From the NCBI GenBank assembly GCA_036569045.1, contig DATCRI010000084.1, forward strand, positions 1-64,000: a stretch of DNA of 64,000 nt, written 5' to 3'. Below are positions 51,933-60,845 of the stretch, piece by piece. The notes under the pieces were generated by a model. The model ran no database searches. It saw nothing but the letters and a program-made list of their open reading frames with translations, and was not told the origin of the DNA. This DNA is from Chthoniobacterales bacterium. Its GTDB lineage: Bacteria; Verrucomicrobiota; Verrucomicrobiia; Chthoniobacterales; JAATET01. How positions within the stretch are numbered: position 1 is the stretch's first letter; the number at the start of each line of letters is the position of its first letter. The translations under genes were made by a program, and so were the position numbers.

Positions 51933-52316
51933 ATGTTCCGTCGGCTCGGCATTCTGCTCGCCGCGCTCGCGCTCTTCACGGTCGCGGGCGGGCATTGGGC
52001 CGTGCTGCAATCCGTCGCCTGGGCGCAGATGCTACGCACCTACTCGCAGGACGCGACGGTTTCCGCCGCGATCGCGAAGACCTTCAGCGGCCAGTATCCC
52101 TGCGGCCTGTGCCGAAAAATCGCCGAGGCGAAGAAGACCGAAGAGCAGAAAGCTCCGGAATTCATCGCCGCGAAGAAATCCCCGGAATTTCTGGCCGCGC
52201 GCCGCAGCATGCTGCCCGCGCCTTTTGTGACGACGAGGGAATACCCCCGCGTCGTCGTGCTCGATCCCGGCTCGGCCGCGCCTGAGCCGGCGGTGCCTGT
52301 CCCGCTCCGCGCCTAG
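51933..52316 (+). CDS. Small exported CxxC protein, unrecognised family
   Basis: The protein has 127 residues with a signal-like helix (LGILLAALALFTVAGGHWAVLQ). A conserved-looking QYPCGLCRKIAEAKKTEEQ follows near 52-70 (C55 and C58), then Lys/Ala repeats and a Pro-rich tail. Proteins of this shape (signal, then H-P/Y-P-C-x-L-C-K-x-I) occur in Verrucomicrobia, often near copper genes; here the neighbours are prmA and a pseudopilin. A metal-binding role is speculation. Confidence 0.55.
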   Translation: MFRRLGILLAALALFTVAGGHWAVLQSVAWAQMLRTYSQDATVSAAIAKTFSGQYPCGLCRKIAEAKKTEEQKAPEFIAAKKSPEFLAARRSMLPAPFVTTREYPRVVVLDPGSAAPEPAVPVPLRA

Positions 52317-52437
52317 TCCTTCCCATCGTTCCCGTCGTCCGGTCTCTGCGACCGGCGGCTCGTTGAATTTGCCCGGCGGCATTGTGCCTCCGTGGCCCAG
52401 ATGAAAGGCGGCGCGCGCGTTTCCCGCGGGCGCGACC

Positions 52438-53079
52438 GTGCGGAAACCATTGAAAAGACATCCTTCCCGGCGAGGCTTCACCCTCGTCGAGATCCTCGCG
52501 ACCATGGCGGTCTCGGCCCTGCTGGCCGGGCTCGCGTTTGCTGGCTGGCAACGCACATTCCTCGCCGGCAAGAACACCCAGTGCCTCGCCAACCTCCGCG
52601 CGATCGGCGTGGCGGCGGCAGCGTATTCCTCGGACAACGACGGCGCGCTGCCCGCGACCGCGCACCAGCGCGATTCGTGGATCGCTTCGCTCCAGCCGTA
52701 TCTCGGCACGAAGAAGCCCTACCGATGCCCGCTGGATCCCAATCCTCGACGAGTCTCCAGCTACGCGATCAACGACGCGCTCACCCCGCGCGCCAGAGGG
52801 CCGAACTTCTCGCGCCGACAGAACATTCCGCGCCCCGCGGCCACGATGTTCATGGCCGAGACCGCGGACAGTTTCTCGGGCGGCGATCACTTCCATTTCT
52901 TCGATGAAGAAACCGGGGAGTTCGTCCTCGTGAGCATGCCCGGCGAGCTCGGGCCGATCCGCCATTCGCTCGGGTCGAACTACCTCTTCGTGGACGGCCA
53001 CGTCGAGACCCTCACCCACCGGGAGCTGAACCAGCGTCTCCGGGAGGCCGACTCCGCCTTCATCAATCCCAATCCCTGA
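52438..53079 (+). CDS. Type II secretion pseudopilin-like protein
   Basis: The protein has 213 residues. The prepilin leader RRGFTLVEILATMAVSALLAGLAFAGW has cleavage before F13 and Glu at +5. The rest includes the typical CLANLRAIGVAAAAYSSDNDGALP and a C-terminal YLFVDGHVETL, the H-x-DG tail of the large Planctomycetes/Verrucomicrobia pseudopilin family. The GTG start is used because no ATG is available before the leader. It lies 16 bases before the PEP-CTERM gene. Confidence 0.88.
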   Translation: MRKPLKRHPSRRGFTLVEILATMAVSALLAGLAFAGWQRTFLAGKNTQCLANLRAIGVAAAAYSSDNDGALPATAHQRDSWIASLQPYLGTKKPYRCPLDPNPRRVSSYAINDALTPRARGPNFSRRQNIPRPAATMFMAETADSFSGGDHFHFFDEETGEFVLVSMPGELGPIRHSLGSNYLFVDGHVETLTHRELNQRLREADSAFINPNP

Positions 53080-53095
53080 AATCACTCACATTCTC

Positions 53096-53797
53096 ATGAA
53101 ATCTCTTCTTCTCATCGTCCCGATCCTCGTCACCCTCGCCGGCCCGCTGTGCGCCCAGCACAGCCACCTCAACGCCGGCATCATCGACGCAAATCACAAC
53201 GGCATCGCCGACGCCGGCGAGCGACTCGCCTTCGTCAACGGCGCGACATTCAACACCGCATCGGGCTACGCGCTCTCGCTGACGTGGAAGACCACCGGCG
53301 ACTATGCCGGAACCTTCAGCGGCAACCTCACTTTCACCGCGCTCGCGGCGACTCCCGACCGCGGCGGCCCCGAGGCCGACCATGCCGCGCTCGGCTCGCA
53401 TATCGTCGTGCAACTCGTGTCCGTAAGCGGACCGACCGGCGGCACGTTTTCGTTTTGGGAGGACAACGCCGTCAGCCCGACGATCAGTCTCGGCGTCGGT
53501 GCAGCCTCGTCCCCGACGATGCGCTGGGACCTCAGCGAAAACAACGCCCTGCCCGGCGACGATCCCTTTGGCCACGTCCACGGCCGGCAATTCAGCGTCG
53601 ATCAGGCCGGCACTTACACGGCGACTTTCCAGCTCTTCGACACTTCGACGAACGGACCCGGCGGTGGCCCGCTCCACGCCGCCAGCGACACGTTCCAGAT
53701 GAGCTTCGTCGCCGTGCCCGAGCCAGGCGTGCTCGCGCTCTTTGCAATCGGCGCGGTTGGCGCGATCTTGGGAGGCCGCCTTCGTCGGCGGTCGTAA
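53096..53797 (+). CDS. PEP-CTERM surface protein
   Basis: The protein has 233 residues: a signal peptide (MKSLLLIVPILVTLAGPLCAQ), a His- and Gly-containing beta-rich domain (HSHLNAGIIDANHNGIADAGE, DDPFGHVHGRQFSVDQAGTYTATFQLFDT), and the sorting signal VPEPGVLALFAIGAVGAILGGRLRRRS. PEP-CTERM proteins are cut by exosortase and displayed on the surface. No exosortase is in the window. The His pairs may bind metal, which resembles the Zur-regulated PEP-CTERM family (low-confidence suggestion). Confidence 0.88.
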   Translation: MKSLLLIVPILVTLAGPLCAQHSHLNAGIIDANHNGIADAGERLAFVNGATFNTASGYALSLTWKTTGDYAGTFSGNLTFTALAATPDRGGPEADHAALGSHIVVQLVSVSGPTGGTFSFWEDNAVSPTISLGVGAASSPTMRWDLSENNALPGDDPFGHVHGRQFSVDQAGTYTATFQLFDTSTNGPGGGPLHAASDTFQMSFVAVPEPGVLALFAIGAVGAILGGRLRRRS

Positions 53798-53833
53798 CGC
53801 ATCCATCAACCCACCCTCAATCGAACGCCGCAT

Positions 53834-54571
53834 ATGATCACTCGTCGTCACGCCCTTCGCACCGCCTTCGCCGCCAGCACCACCCTCGCGATTCCCGCGT
53901 TCCTCGGTCGCGCCGCGGATGCCACGCCGCCCCCGGCGGCCGCCGCTCCCGCACCGACCGGCCCGTTCAAGCTGCCGCCGCTCCCCTATGCCTACGATGC
54001 GCTCGAGCCCCACATCGACGCCCGCACGATGCAGATCCACCACGACAAACATCACGCCGGCTACGTCGCGAAGCTCAACGCCGCCGTGGCCGACTTCCCC
54101 GAAGTCGGCAACAGGCCGATCGAGGAGCTCATCCGCAACCTCGACGCCGTGCCAGAAAAAATCCGCAAGGCCGTCCGCAATCAGGGCGGCGGTCACTACA
54201 ACCACTCGATCTGGTGGCCGATGATGAAGAAGAACGGCGGCGGCGAGCCGACGGGCGCACTGGCCGAGGCCATCACGAAGAAGTTCGGCAGCTTTGCCGA
54301 GTTCCAGAAAAAGTTCTCCGCCGAGGCAGGCAGCATTTTCGGCAGCGGCTGGGCGTGGCTCGTGGTCGGTGACGACGGGCTCGCCATCGAGACCACCGCG
54401 AACCAGGACAACCCGATCTCCAAGGGCGCCTACCCCGTCCTCGGCATCGACGTCTGGGAGCACGCCTACTATCTCAAGCAGCAGAACAAGCGGGCCGATT
54501 ACATCACCGCGTGGTGGAACGTCGTCGACTGGGACCACGCTGGCGAACGCTTCGCGAAGGCCGGAGCCTGA
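53834..54571 (+). CDS. sodA: Superoxide dismutase, Mn-type, exported
   Basis: The protein has 245 residues and dismutates superoxide. An N-terminal RRHALRT with a hydrophobic stretch ending in LGRAADA looks like a Tat signal, and a Pro/Ala linker follows. The enzyme begins at LPPLPYAYDALEPHIDARTMQIHHDKHH. Metal ligands are H69, H124, D206 and H210. G119/G120 of GGGHYNHS and Q191 of TANQDNP match the Mn form (Gly/Gln second-shell pattern) rather than Fe. It lies 36 bases after the PEP-CTERM gene. Confidence 0.93.
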   Translation: MITRRHALRTAFAASTTLAIPAFLGRAADATPPPAAAAPAPTGPFKLPPLPYAYDALEPHIDARTMQIHHDKHHAGYVAKLNAAVADFPEVGNRPIEELIRNLDAVPEKIRKAVRNQGGGHYNHSIWWPMMKKNGGGEPTGALAEAITKKFGSFAEFQKKFSAEAGSIFGSGWAWLVVGDDGLAIETTANQDNPISKGAYPVLGIDVWEHAYYLKQQNKRADYITAWWNVVDWDHAGERFAKAGA

Positions 54572-54635
54572 CCCCCTCGCCGTGGGGCGGCGAAAAAAAG
54601 CCGTTGTCGAACGCCGCCCCGCTTCTTATTGGTTC

Positions 54636-55058
54636 ATGCGAGTGCCACCAGGGAAAAAAGTCGCCGTCAAGAAGGCCGCCTTACGCGGGGGCAAGGAAGT
54701 CTCGGCGATGGGTTGGGTGGAAGACGCCCACGGCGGCGTGCTGATGGTGAAGCAACTCCGCGGCCGGAAGCTCTGGACCCTGCCCGGCGGCAAGATCGGC
54801 GCCATGGAAAGCGTCGAGGCCGGCCTGAAGCGTGAGATTCTCGAGGAAACGAGCGCTCACGTGATCTTCGCCAGCCAGATGGCGCTCTTCGACCGTCCCG
54901 CCAAGCGGAACATCACCTTTCTCTTCCGCGTGACCCTCAAGCCCGACGACGTCCTGAAGCCGCGTCCTCGCGAGATCGCCGCGGTCGAATACCACGCCGA
55001 ACTTCCGCGCGACACCTCGCCCTCGCTCCGGCATTTCTGGAAGCTCATGCGGCACTAG
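54636..55058 (+). CDS. Nudix hydrolase
   Basis: The protein has 140 residues. The Nudix box is GGKIGAMESVEAGLKREILEET, which fits G-x5-E-x7-R-E-U-x-E-E but has Ser for the usual Gly two residues after the last Glu. The substrate is a nucleoside diphosphate linked to another group; it cannot be told which. The N-terminus (PGKKVAVKKAALRGG) is Lys-rich. Confidence 0.85.
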   Translation: MRVPPGKKVAVKKAALRGGKEVSAMGWVEDAHGGVLMVKQLRGRKLWTLPGGKIGAMESVEAGLKREILEETSAHVIFASQMALFDRPAKRNITFLFRVTLKPDDVLKPRPREIAAVEYHAELPRDTSPSLRHFWKLMRH

Positions 55059-55163
55059 CTGCGGAAAAAGCGAATTGACGCCCTTCGGAAGCGGCCGATA
55101 GGTTCTCCCTCCGCTCTGGATGTGCCAAACCGCCGCTCAGGCGGAGTCTCTCAACACATCCGC

Positions 55164-56330
55164 ATGGCCGAAGAGCTCGCATACGCAATCATTACGCCTT
55201 ACTCGATTCGCAAATCGCGGACGGGCGGGATCGTTTCGCGGCTACTCTCCCGCTCCGGGCTCGAGCTCGTCGCCGGCCGGATGTTTGCTCCCGGCCGGGA
55301 ACTCGTCGAGGCCTACGCGGAAACCATTGTCACGGAGACGGAACCCCGCCACCGCCGCACGCAGGAACTCATCCGCGAATACGTTCTCGCGAACCTTGCG
55401 CCGAATGCCGAGGGCAAGCGCCGCCGCGCGCTCCTGCTCATCCTCCGCGGCGAAGACGCCGTGGCCAAAGTCCTTTCCGTCGCCGGCCACATCGTTCACG
55501 AAACGACCGCCGGCGAAACCATTCGCGACACCTACGGCGACTATTTCGCCGACGGGGACACCGTCCACTATTTCGAGCCCGCCGTGCTCGCCGCACCAAA
55601 TCGCGAGACGGCCGAGGCCAATCTCCGCCTCTGGGCGAGCCATTCCGACACCGACGGCGGCATCCTTGAGGGCATCGTGCCTTATCCCGCCGGCAGCGAG
55701 GTCCAGAAGACGCTCGTTCTCATCAAGCCGGACAATTTCCGCTTCCCGAACGCCCGCCCCGGCGGCGTGATCGATCTTTTTTCCCGCACCGGCCTGTCGA
55801 TCATCGGCTTCAAGGTCCATCACATGAGCGTCGCACAGGCCGAGGAATTCTACGGCCCCGTGCTGGCCGTCCTCGAGACCGTGATGCGCGAGTCCACCGG
55901 CCGCCGTGCCCGCCTCGCCGCCGAGGAGGAACTCGGCTGCCCGCTGGGCGACGAGACCGAAGGGAAACTCGGCGACTTGCTCGGCCCGATCGCCGGCCGC
56001 GCGCACTGGGAAAGCATCGTCCAGTTCATGTCGGGCGCCCGCCCCGGCCAGTGTCCGCCGGAGAAGCGCGACACTCCCGGCACCGAAAAATGCGTCGCCC
56101 TCGTTTACGAAGGCATCGACGCCGTGGCCAAGATCCGCGCCGTGCTCGGCCCCACCGATCCTTCGAAGGCCCCCGCCGGCACCATCCGGCGCGAATTCGG
56201 CCAGTCCATGATGGTGAACGCCGCGCATGCCTCGGATTCGCCCGAAAATGCCGCGCGCGAGTTCGGCATCATTCGTATTACCGAAAACAATCTTAAACCG
56301 CTGGTTGAATCGCACTTCGCGAGCCACTAG
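55164..56330 (+). CDS. Tandem nucleoside-diphosphate-kinase-domain protein with degenerate first domain
   Basis: The protein has 388 residues in two NDK-like domains (about 1-165 and 173-388). Domain 2 has IKPD (K178) and the active-site NxxHxSDSxExAxxE as NAAHASDSPENAAREF with H355, plus an insertion of about 60 residues rich in Glu. Domain 1 has ITP in place of IKP and no His where the catalytic one should be (FEPAVLAAPNRETAEANL), so it is likely non-catalytic. NDKs balance NTP pools. ATG at 55164 gives the homologous start. Confidence 0.85.
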   Translation: MAEELAYAIITPYSIRKSRTGGIVSRLLSRSGLELVAGRMFAPGRELVEAYAETIVTETEPRHRRTQELIREYVLANLAPNAEGKRRRALLLILRGEDAVAKVLSVAGHIVHETTAGETIRDTYGDYFADGDTVHYFEPAVLAAPNRETAEANLRLWASHSDTDGGILEGIVPYPAGSEVQKTLVLIKPDNFRFPNARPGGVIDLFSRTGLSIIGFKVHHMSVAQAEEFYGPVLAVLETVMRESTGRRARLAAEEELGCPLGDETEGKLGDLLGPIAGRAHWESIVQFMSGARPGQCPPEKRDTPGTEKCVALVYEGIDAVAKIRAVLGPTDPSKAPAGTIRREFGQSMMVNAAHASDSPENAAREFGIIRITENNLKPLVESHFASH

Positions 56331-56382
56331 CCTCTTTCCACCCGAAAAAACCCGCGCATACCGCCCAACCGTCCGTAATATC

Positions 56383-57546
56383 ATGCAACTCTCTTCCCGC
56401 GTAGAAACGCTCACTCCCTCGCTTACCCTCGCCATCGACAGCAAGGCGAAGGCGATGAAGGCCGAAGGCATCGACGTCTGCGGCTTCGGCGCTGGCGAGC
56501 CCGACTTCGATACGCCCGACCACATCAAGGCCGCCGCCCAGGCCGCCATCGAGACCGGCTTCACGAAATACACGCCCAGCTCCGGCATTCCCGAGCTCCG
56601 CGAGGCCATCTCGCAGAAGTTCGCCGCCGATAACGGCCTCAACTACAAGCCGAGCCAGATCATCGTCAGCAACGGTGCGAAGCAGAGCTGCTACAACGCC
56701 ATTCTCGCCACCTGCGAGCCCGGCGACGAGGTCATCATTCCCGCTCCCTACTGGCTGAGCTATCCCGAGATGGTCCGCCTCGCCGGCGCCGAGCCCGTGA
56801 TCGTTCCCACCACCGAGGAGAACAACTGGAAGATCACGGCCGAGCAGTTCGAAGACGCGATGACGCCCAAGACCAAGATGATCATCCTGAACACCCCGGG
56901 CAACCCGACGGGCTCCGTCTACACGAAGGAGGAGCTTCGCAAGATCAGCGAAGTCGCCGCCGAGGAAGAAATCTACATTCTCTCCGACGAGATCTACGAA
57001 AAGCTCGTCTATGATGGCGCCGAGCACGTCTCGATCGCCTCGCTCACGCCCGAAGCCTACGACCTCACGATCACCGTGAACGGCTTCAGCAAGGCCTACT
57101 CCATGACCGGATGGCGCCTCGGCTACCTCGGCGCGCCCGAGCCGATCGCGAAGGTCATCGATTCGCTCCAGAGCCACAGCACGTCGAACCCCTGCTCGTT
57201 CTCGCAGAAGGGCGGCCTCGCCGCACTCAAGGGCGACCAGCAGTGCGTCGTCGACATGCGCGAGGAGTTCAACATCCGCCGCGAATACATCTACGGCCGC
57301 CTGAACAGCATTACCGGCATCACCGCCGTGAAGCCGCTCGGCGCCTTCTACGTCCTCGCGAACATCAGCGCCCTCGGCCTGAACTCGACGAACTTCGCGG
57401 ACCGCCTCCTCAGCAAGGCCAACGTCGCCGTCGTGCCCGGCATCGCCTTCGGCGACGACCGCACCGTGCGCCTGAGCTACGCGACGAGCATGGACATCAT
57501 CAAGAAGGGCCTCGACCGCATCGAAGACTTCGCCAAGACGCTGTAG
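56383..57546 (+). CDS. aspC: Aspartate/aromatic aminotransferase, class I (PLP)
   Basis: The protein has 387 residues. PLP enzyme motifs: GAGEPDFDTPDHIKAAAQAAIETGFTKYTPSSG near the start, VSNGAKQSCYNAI, LNTPGNPTGSVY, YILSDEIYEKLVY and the Schiff-base Lys in VNGFSKAYSMTGWRLGY. The pattern matches the thermostable aspartate aminotransferase subgroup (1-gamma), common in bacteria. It converts aspartate and 2-oxoglutarate to oxaloacetate and glutamate. A strong terminator follows. Confidence 0.93.
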   Translation: MQLSSRVETLTPSLTLAIDSKAKAMKAEGIDVCGFGAGEPDFDTPDHIKAAAQAAIETGFTKYTPSSGIPELREAISQKFAADNGLNYKPSQIIVSNGAKQSCYNAILATCEPGDEVIIPAPYWLSYPEMVRLAGAEPVIVPTTEENNWKITAEQFEDAMTPKTKMIILNTPGNPTGSVYTKEELRKISEVAAEEEIYILSDEIYEKLVYDGAEHVSIASLTPEAYDLTITVNGFSKAYSMTGWRLGYLGAPEPIAKVIDSLQSHSTSNPCSFSQKGGLAALKGDQQCVVDMREEFNIRREYIYGRLNSITGITAVKPLGAFYVLANISALGLNSTNFADRLLSKANVAVVPGIAFGDDRTVRLSYATSMDIIKKGLDRIEDFAKTL

Positions 57547-57580
57547 CCCGGCGTCTCGGGAACGCTTTCCCACCAAAAAG

Positions 57581-57612
57581 AAAAAGGCCGCTTCGCCCGA
57601 AGCGGCCTTTTT
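57581..57612. terminator. Bidirectional rho-independent terminator
   Basis: AAAAAGGCCGCTTC (57581-57594) and its perfect complement GAAGCGGCCTTTTT (57599-57612) frame a GCCCG loop. The A tract on one side and the T tract on the other let it end transcription from aspC and from the convergent modC. Confidence 0.93.
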
Positions 57613-57626
57613 CCGTTTCAGGAACG

Positions 57627-58256
57627 TCACCCCACGAATCGTCCAGCCTCCATCCGCAACTGACGATCCGCCAGGCGATCCGCCTCGAGCGTCGAATGGG
57701 TGACGTAAAGCATCGGCACACCGAACTCGTCGCGCATCCGCTGCAGATAGGGAAAAATGCGCTCCTTGAGCGGCTGGTCGAGATTCGAAAGCGGCTCGTC
57801 GAGGAGGAGCAGTCGCGGATCGGCGGAAACCGCGCGGGCGAAGGCCACGCGCTGTTTCTCGCCCCCGGAAAGACTCGCCGGCATCCGATCGAGCAGCGCG
57901 CCGATCTCCATCGCGTCGCAAATCGCGGCAAGCTTCTTGCTCGAACTTTCCCCGCCGTAGGTGACGTTGGCCCTGACGTCGAGATGCGGAAACAGCGCCA
58001 GATCCTGCGGCACGTAGCCGATGCGACGATGGCGCGCCGGCAGGTTCACACCCCGCGCGGCGTCGAAGAGGACCTCGCCATCGAGCAGGACGCGTCCGCT
58101 GCGGGGACGCCGCAACCCGGCGATGATCTCCAGCAGCGAGGTCTTGCCAGCACCGGAAGGGCCGAGGATCGCGAGCAGGCGGATGTCGAACTCACCATCG
58201 AGCGCGAGGTCGAAGTCCGCCAGCGGCAGCTGAATATTCTCGAGGCGCAGGTTCAT
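57627..58256 (-). CDS. modC: Molybdate ABC transporter ATP-binding protein, short form
   Basis: The protein has 209 residues with Walker A GPSGAGKT at 32-39, signature LSGGE at 129-133, Walker B LLLLDEP near 149-155 and a late THS switch His. It powers molybdate import. Standard ModC is about 350 residues and has a C-terminal MOP (molybdate-binding) domain; that domain is missing here. The ATG overlaps the modB stop by ATGA. Confidence 0.9.
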   Translation of the reverse strand: MNLRLENIQLPLADFDLALDGEFDIRLLAILGPSGAGKTSLLEIIAGLRRPRSGRVLLDGEVLFDAARGVNLPARHRRIGYVPQDLALFPHLDVRANVTYGGESSSKKLAAICDAMEIGALLDRMPASLSGGEKQRVAFARAVSADPRLLLLDEPLSNLDQPLKERIFPYLQRMRDEFGVPMLYVTHSTLEADRLADRQLRMEAGRFVG

Positions 58257-58924
58257 CCGTGAATGGGGCGTTTGCGGAGGAGCCACTCGCTCCACGCGAC
58301 GGCGCCGAAGGCGAGGACGACCGAGATGGCGAGCAGCCCCCACGCGTGGCCGTCGTGGCCAAGCTGGATGTCACTGTAGATGGCCGTCGACAGCGTCGTG
58401 GTGAGTCCGGGAATATTTCCCGCGACGAGAATGGTCGCGCCGAACTCTCCCAACGCGCGCGCGAAGGCAAGCACGACGCCGGCAAGAATCCCGCGAAACG
58501 CCAGCGGCAGCGTGATCGTGGCAAAGATGCGCGATGGTGAGGCGCCGAGCGACGCGGCCACCCTCTCCAGCCGCGGGTTCACCGACTCGAACGCCAGCCT
58601 CGCGCCGCGCACGAGCAACGGAAAAGACATCACCGCCATCGCAATGACCACGGCCTTCCAAGTGAAGACGACATCCACGCCCCACTGGTGCAGCCAGCGC
58701 CCGATCGGCCCGCGACGCCCGAGCAGCTCGAGCAGGATGAGGCCCGTGGCGACGGGCGGAATCACCAATGGCAGCACGACGCAGGTCTCGACGAGCGCCT
58801 TTCCGGGCCAGGACTTGCGCGCGAGCAGCCAGGCCAGCGCCACACCGGGTCCGAGATTCAGAAGCACGGCAAGTGTCGCCGCAAGGAGAGTGAACCAGAA
58901 GAGCTGCGCGTCGGACTCCACCAT
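58253..58924 (-). CDS. modB: Molybdate ABC transporter permease
   Basis: The protein has 223 residues and five to six helices. The ABC coupling loop is VAASLGASPSRIFATITLPLAFRGILAGVVLAFARALGEFGATI, the ModB form of the EAA motif. It forms the membrane channel of ModABC as a dimer. It lies 12 bases after modA and overlaps modC. Confidence 0.94.
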   Translation of the reverse strand: MVESDAQLFWFTLLAATLAVLLNLGPGVALAWLLARKSWPGKALVETCVVLPLVIPPVATGLILLELLGRRGPIGRWLHQWGVDVVFTWKAVVIAMAVMSFPLLVRGARLAFESVNPRLERVAASLGASPSRIFATITLPLAFRGILAGVVLAFARALGEFGATILVAGNIPGLTTTLSTAIYSDIQLGHDGHAWGLLAISVVLAFGAVAWSEWLLRKRPIHG

Positions 58925-58936
58925 TCCCGGAGTCTC

Positions 58937-59683
58937 CTAGCCCCCGACGGGAAGAAATCCAAACTTCTGAAAAACGGCCATCCCCTCGGCGGACGCGAGA
59001 TAGTCGAGGAAATCCTTCGCGGCAGCGGCATTCTCGGCACCGGACACGATCGCCGCGGGGTAAGCGATCTTCGGACCTTCGGCGCGCGGCACCTCGAAGG
59101 CCGTTCGCGCCGCCTTGGAAATGGCGGCGTCGGTGCGGTAAACGATACCCGCCTCGACGTTGCCGGATTCCACCGCCGCGAGCGCGGCGCGCACGTTTTC
59201 GGTGGGCACAACCTTGGGTTCGATCGCCTTCCAGAGCCCGAGCTTTGTCAGGTATTCGCGCGCGTAGACGCCGGCCGGCACACTTTTTGGATCCGCCAGG
59301 GCGACGCGTTTGACCGAGGTCCGGGCCAGGGCGGCGGGATCGAGGGCAGCGGGGCCATCCGGGGGAACGACGATGACGAGCGTATTCGAGAGCAGATCCC
59401 GGCGACTGGAAACGTCAACGAAGCCAGCCTTCGCCAGCCGATCCATCTGGATTTCGTCCGCGGAAAAAAAGACGTCCGCCGGCGCGCCGGCCTGAATCTG
59501 CCGGGCGAGAGCGTTCGAGCCCGCGAGATTGAAGACCAGCCTGTTCCCGGATTTAGCCGCATAGGCAGGCGCAAGCGCCTTCAGGGCATCGGTGAGGCTG
59601 GCCGCGGCGAAGACATGAACTTCCGAGGCGCGAAGCAGGTTCGAAAACGAGAGAAGCGCAGCGACGGCAAGGAGGAGTCTCAT
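58937..59683 (-). CDS. modA: Molybdate-binding periplasmic protein
   Basis: The protein has 248 residues with a signal peptide (LLAVAALLSFSNLLRASE). ModA features: VFAAASLTDALKALAPAYAAKSGNRLVFNLAGSNALARQIQAGAPADVFFSAD and GNVEAGIVYRTDAAISK. It binds molybdate or tungstate and delivers it to ModBC. No molybdenum-cofactor riboswitch or ModE site was seen in the 18 bases before it. Confidence 0.94.
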   Translation of the reverse strand: MRLLLAVAALLSFSNLLRASEVHVFAAASLTDALKALAPAYAAKSGNRLVFNLAGSNALARQIQAGAPADVFFSADEIQMDRLAKAGFVDVSSRRDLLSNTLVIVVPPDGPAALDPAALARTSVKRVALADPKSVPAGVYAREYLTKLGLWKAIEPKVVPTENVRAALAAVESGNVEAGIVYRTDAAISKAARTAFEVPRAEGPKIAYPAAIVSGAENAAAAKDFLDYLASAEGMAVFQKFGFLPVGG

Positions 59684-59701
59684 GAAGACGAACGGACGGA
59701 C

Positions 59702-60832
59702 CTAGAAACCGGGATTCGGCACCGGCGGGGCCGGGCTCGAGGGATGCGGGACATTCGCCGCCTCCGGCCGCGGCACCGCCGCCTGACGAATGGCAAGCAG
59801 CAGGTTCGACTCGCCCTTCTTCCATTTGTAGCCGGTGCCGAACTCGAGCGAGGTCGCGCCAGCCTGCTGGTAGGCGGCCCCCAGATCGGGCTGAACGTAT
59901 TTTTTGAAGAGGTCGAGGGTGCCGGTGTAGTTACCGAAAAAGTTCAGATGCCAGGGGCCGCTCGCCATGTAGTCACGCAACGGGATGCCGGAGTCGTCCT
60001 GCAGGATCGCGCGGCTCTTCGTGAGCAGGAAGTCGCGCGCCCGCGAGAAATACGGCTCATGCAAAAGATAACTGGCGGCTTTGAGGTAGCCGACGGCGGG
60101 TTGGAATCCACCGGCCCACTCGAGCAACGCGGCGTGCGATTTCAGCCCATCGTTCGAGAGGTCGCCCTGGATGTAGTAGACGACCTGCTCGGCGGCCGCG
60201 GGATTCTTGCGGAAGCGGATGCGCAGGCCGGGAAGTCCCGCGCCGGGACTAAAGGGCTCCGCGCTGAGGATTTGTCCGCCGCCAAGGGCGATGAAGGATT
60301 CCAGGATGGGCAGCACGCCTTTGAAGTCGGTCTGCTCGAAATCGACCTTCATGTCCTTCGTGATGAAGAAGCTGAATTTCAGCGTCACGTCGGTCGCCTT
60401 CCGGAGATTGGCGAGGCCGGCCATGATGCGCGGCAGATCGAGCTGCTCCGGCGGGACGATCGAGCCCACCGGCTCGAGACCGACCATGATGTAGGCGGGG
60501 GCATCGGGGAACAACGCGAAGGCGTTGATGAAATCCGGACCCGAGAAAAGGTAGTAGAGCGTCTGGCCGGAGCCGATGCGCGGCACGAGCTGCTGCGCGG
60601 CGAACTGCCGCATCGGCCCGAAATAGCGCTCGTCGAATTTTCGCCACGTGGCCGCGTATTGCCGCGCATGGTCGACGTATTCCGCCGTGCGCTGCCAGGG
60701 CTCCAGCGGAGATCCTGAAGAAACGCGCAGGCCGGAGAGGAAGCGGGCCTGATCGTTCGGTGTCGAGCCGGCGGGCGGGAGCTGCGCGAACGTGGTCGCG
60801 CACGAGGCGAAGAGGACGCAGAGCCATCTCAT
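59702..60832 (-). CDS. Exported protein of unknown function
   Basis: The protein has 376 residues with a signal peptide (MRWLCVLFASCATTFAQ). The mature part has several conserved-looking pieces (WRKFDERYFGPMRQFAAQQL, GQTLYYLFSGPDFINAFALFPDAPAYIMVGLEPVGSI, YIQGDLSNDGL, NFFGNYTGTLDLFKKYVQPDL) and ends in a Pro-rich tail. I recognise it as a recurrent uncharacterised bacterial type without known function. It lies 18 bases upstream of modA and may share its transcript. Confidence 0.65.
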   Translation of the reverse strand: MRWLCVLFASCATTFAQLPPAGSTPNDQARFLSGLRVSSGSPLEPWQRTAEYVDHARQYAATWRKFDERYFGPMRQFAAQQLVPRIGSGQTLYYLFSGPDFINAFALFPDAPAYIMVGLEPVGSIVPPEQLDLPRIMAGLANLRKATDVTLKFSFFITKDMKVDFEQTDFKGVLPILESFIALGGGQILSAEPFSPGAGLPGLRIRFRKNPAAAEQVVYYIQGDLSNDGLKSHAALLEWAGGFQPAVGYLKAASYLLHEPYFSRARDFLLTKSRAILQDDSGIPLRDYMASGPWHLNFFGNYTGTLDLFKKYVQPDLGAAYQQAGATSLEFGTGYKWKKGESNLLLAIRQAAVPRPEAANVPHPSSPAPPVPNPGF

Positions 60833-60845
60833 GGCGCGCACCATA

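Noticed and set aside
54575-54612. Possible terminator after the SOD gene
   Set aside because: Two short stems (CCCC/GGGG and CGGC/GCCG) exist but the run of A lies in a loop and no T tract follows.
56376-56381. TAATAT as a -10 element just before the aspC ATG
   Set aside because: It would place the transcription start beyond the ATG, and no matching -35 exists.
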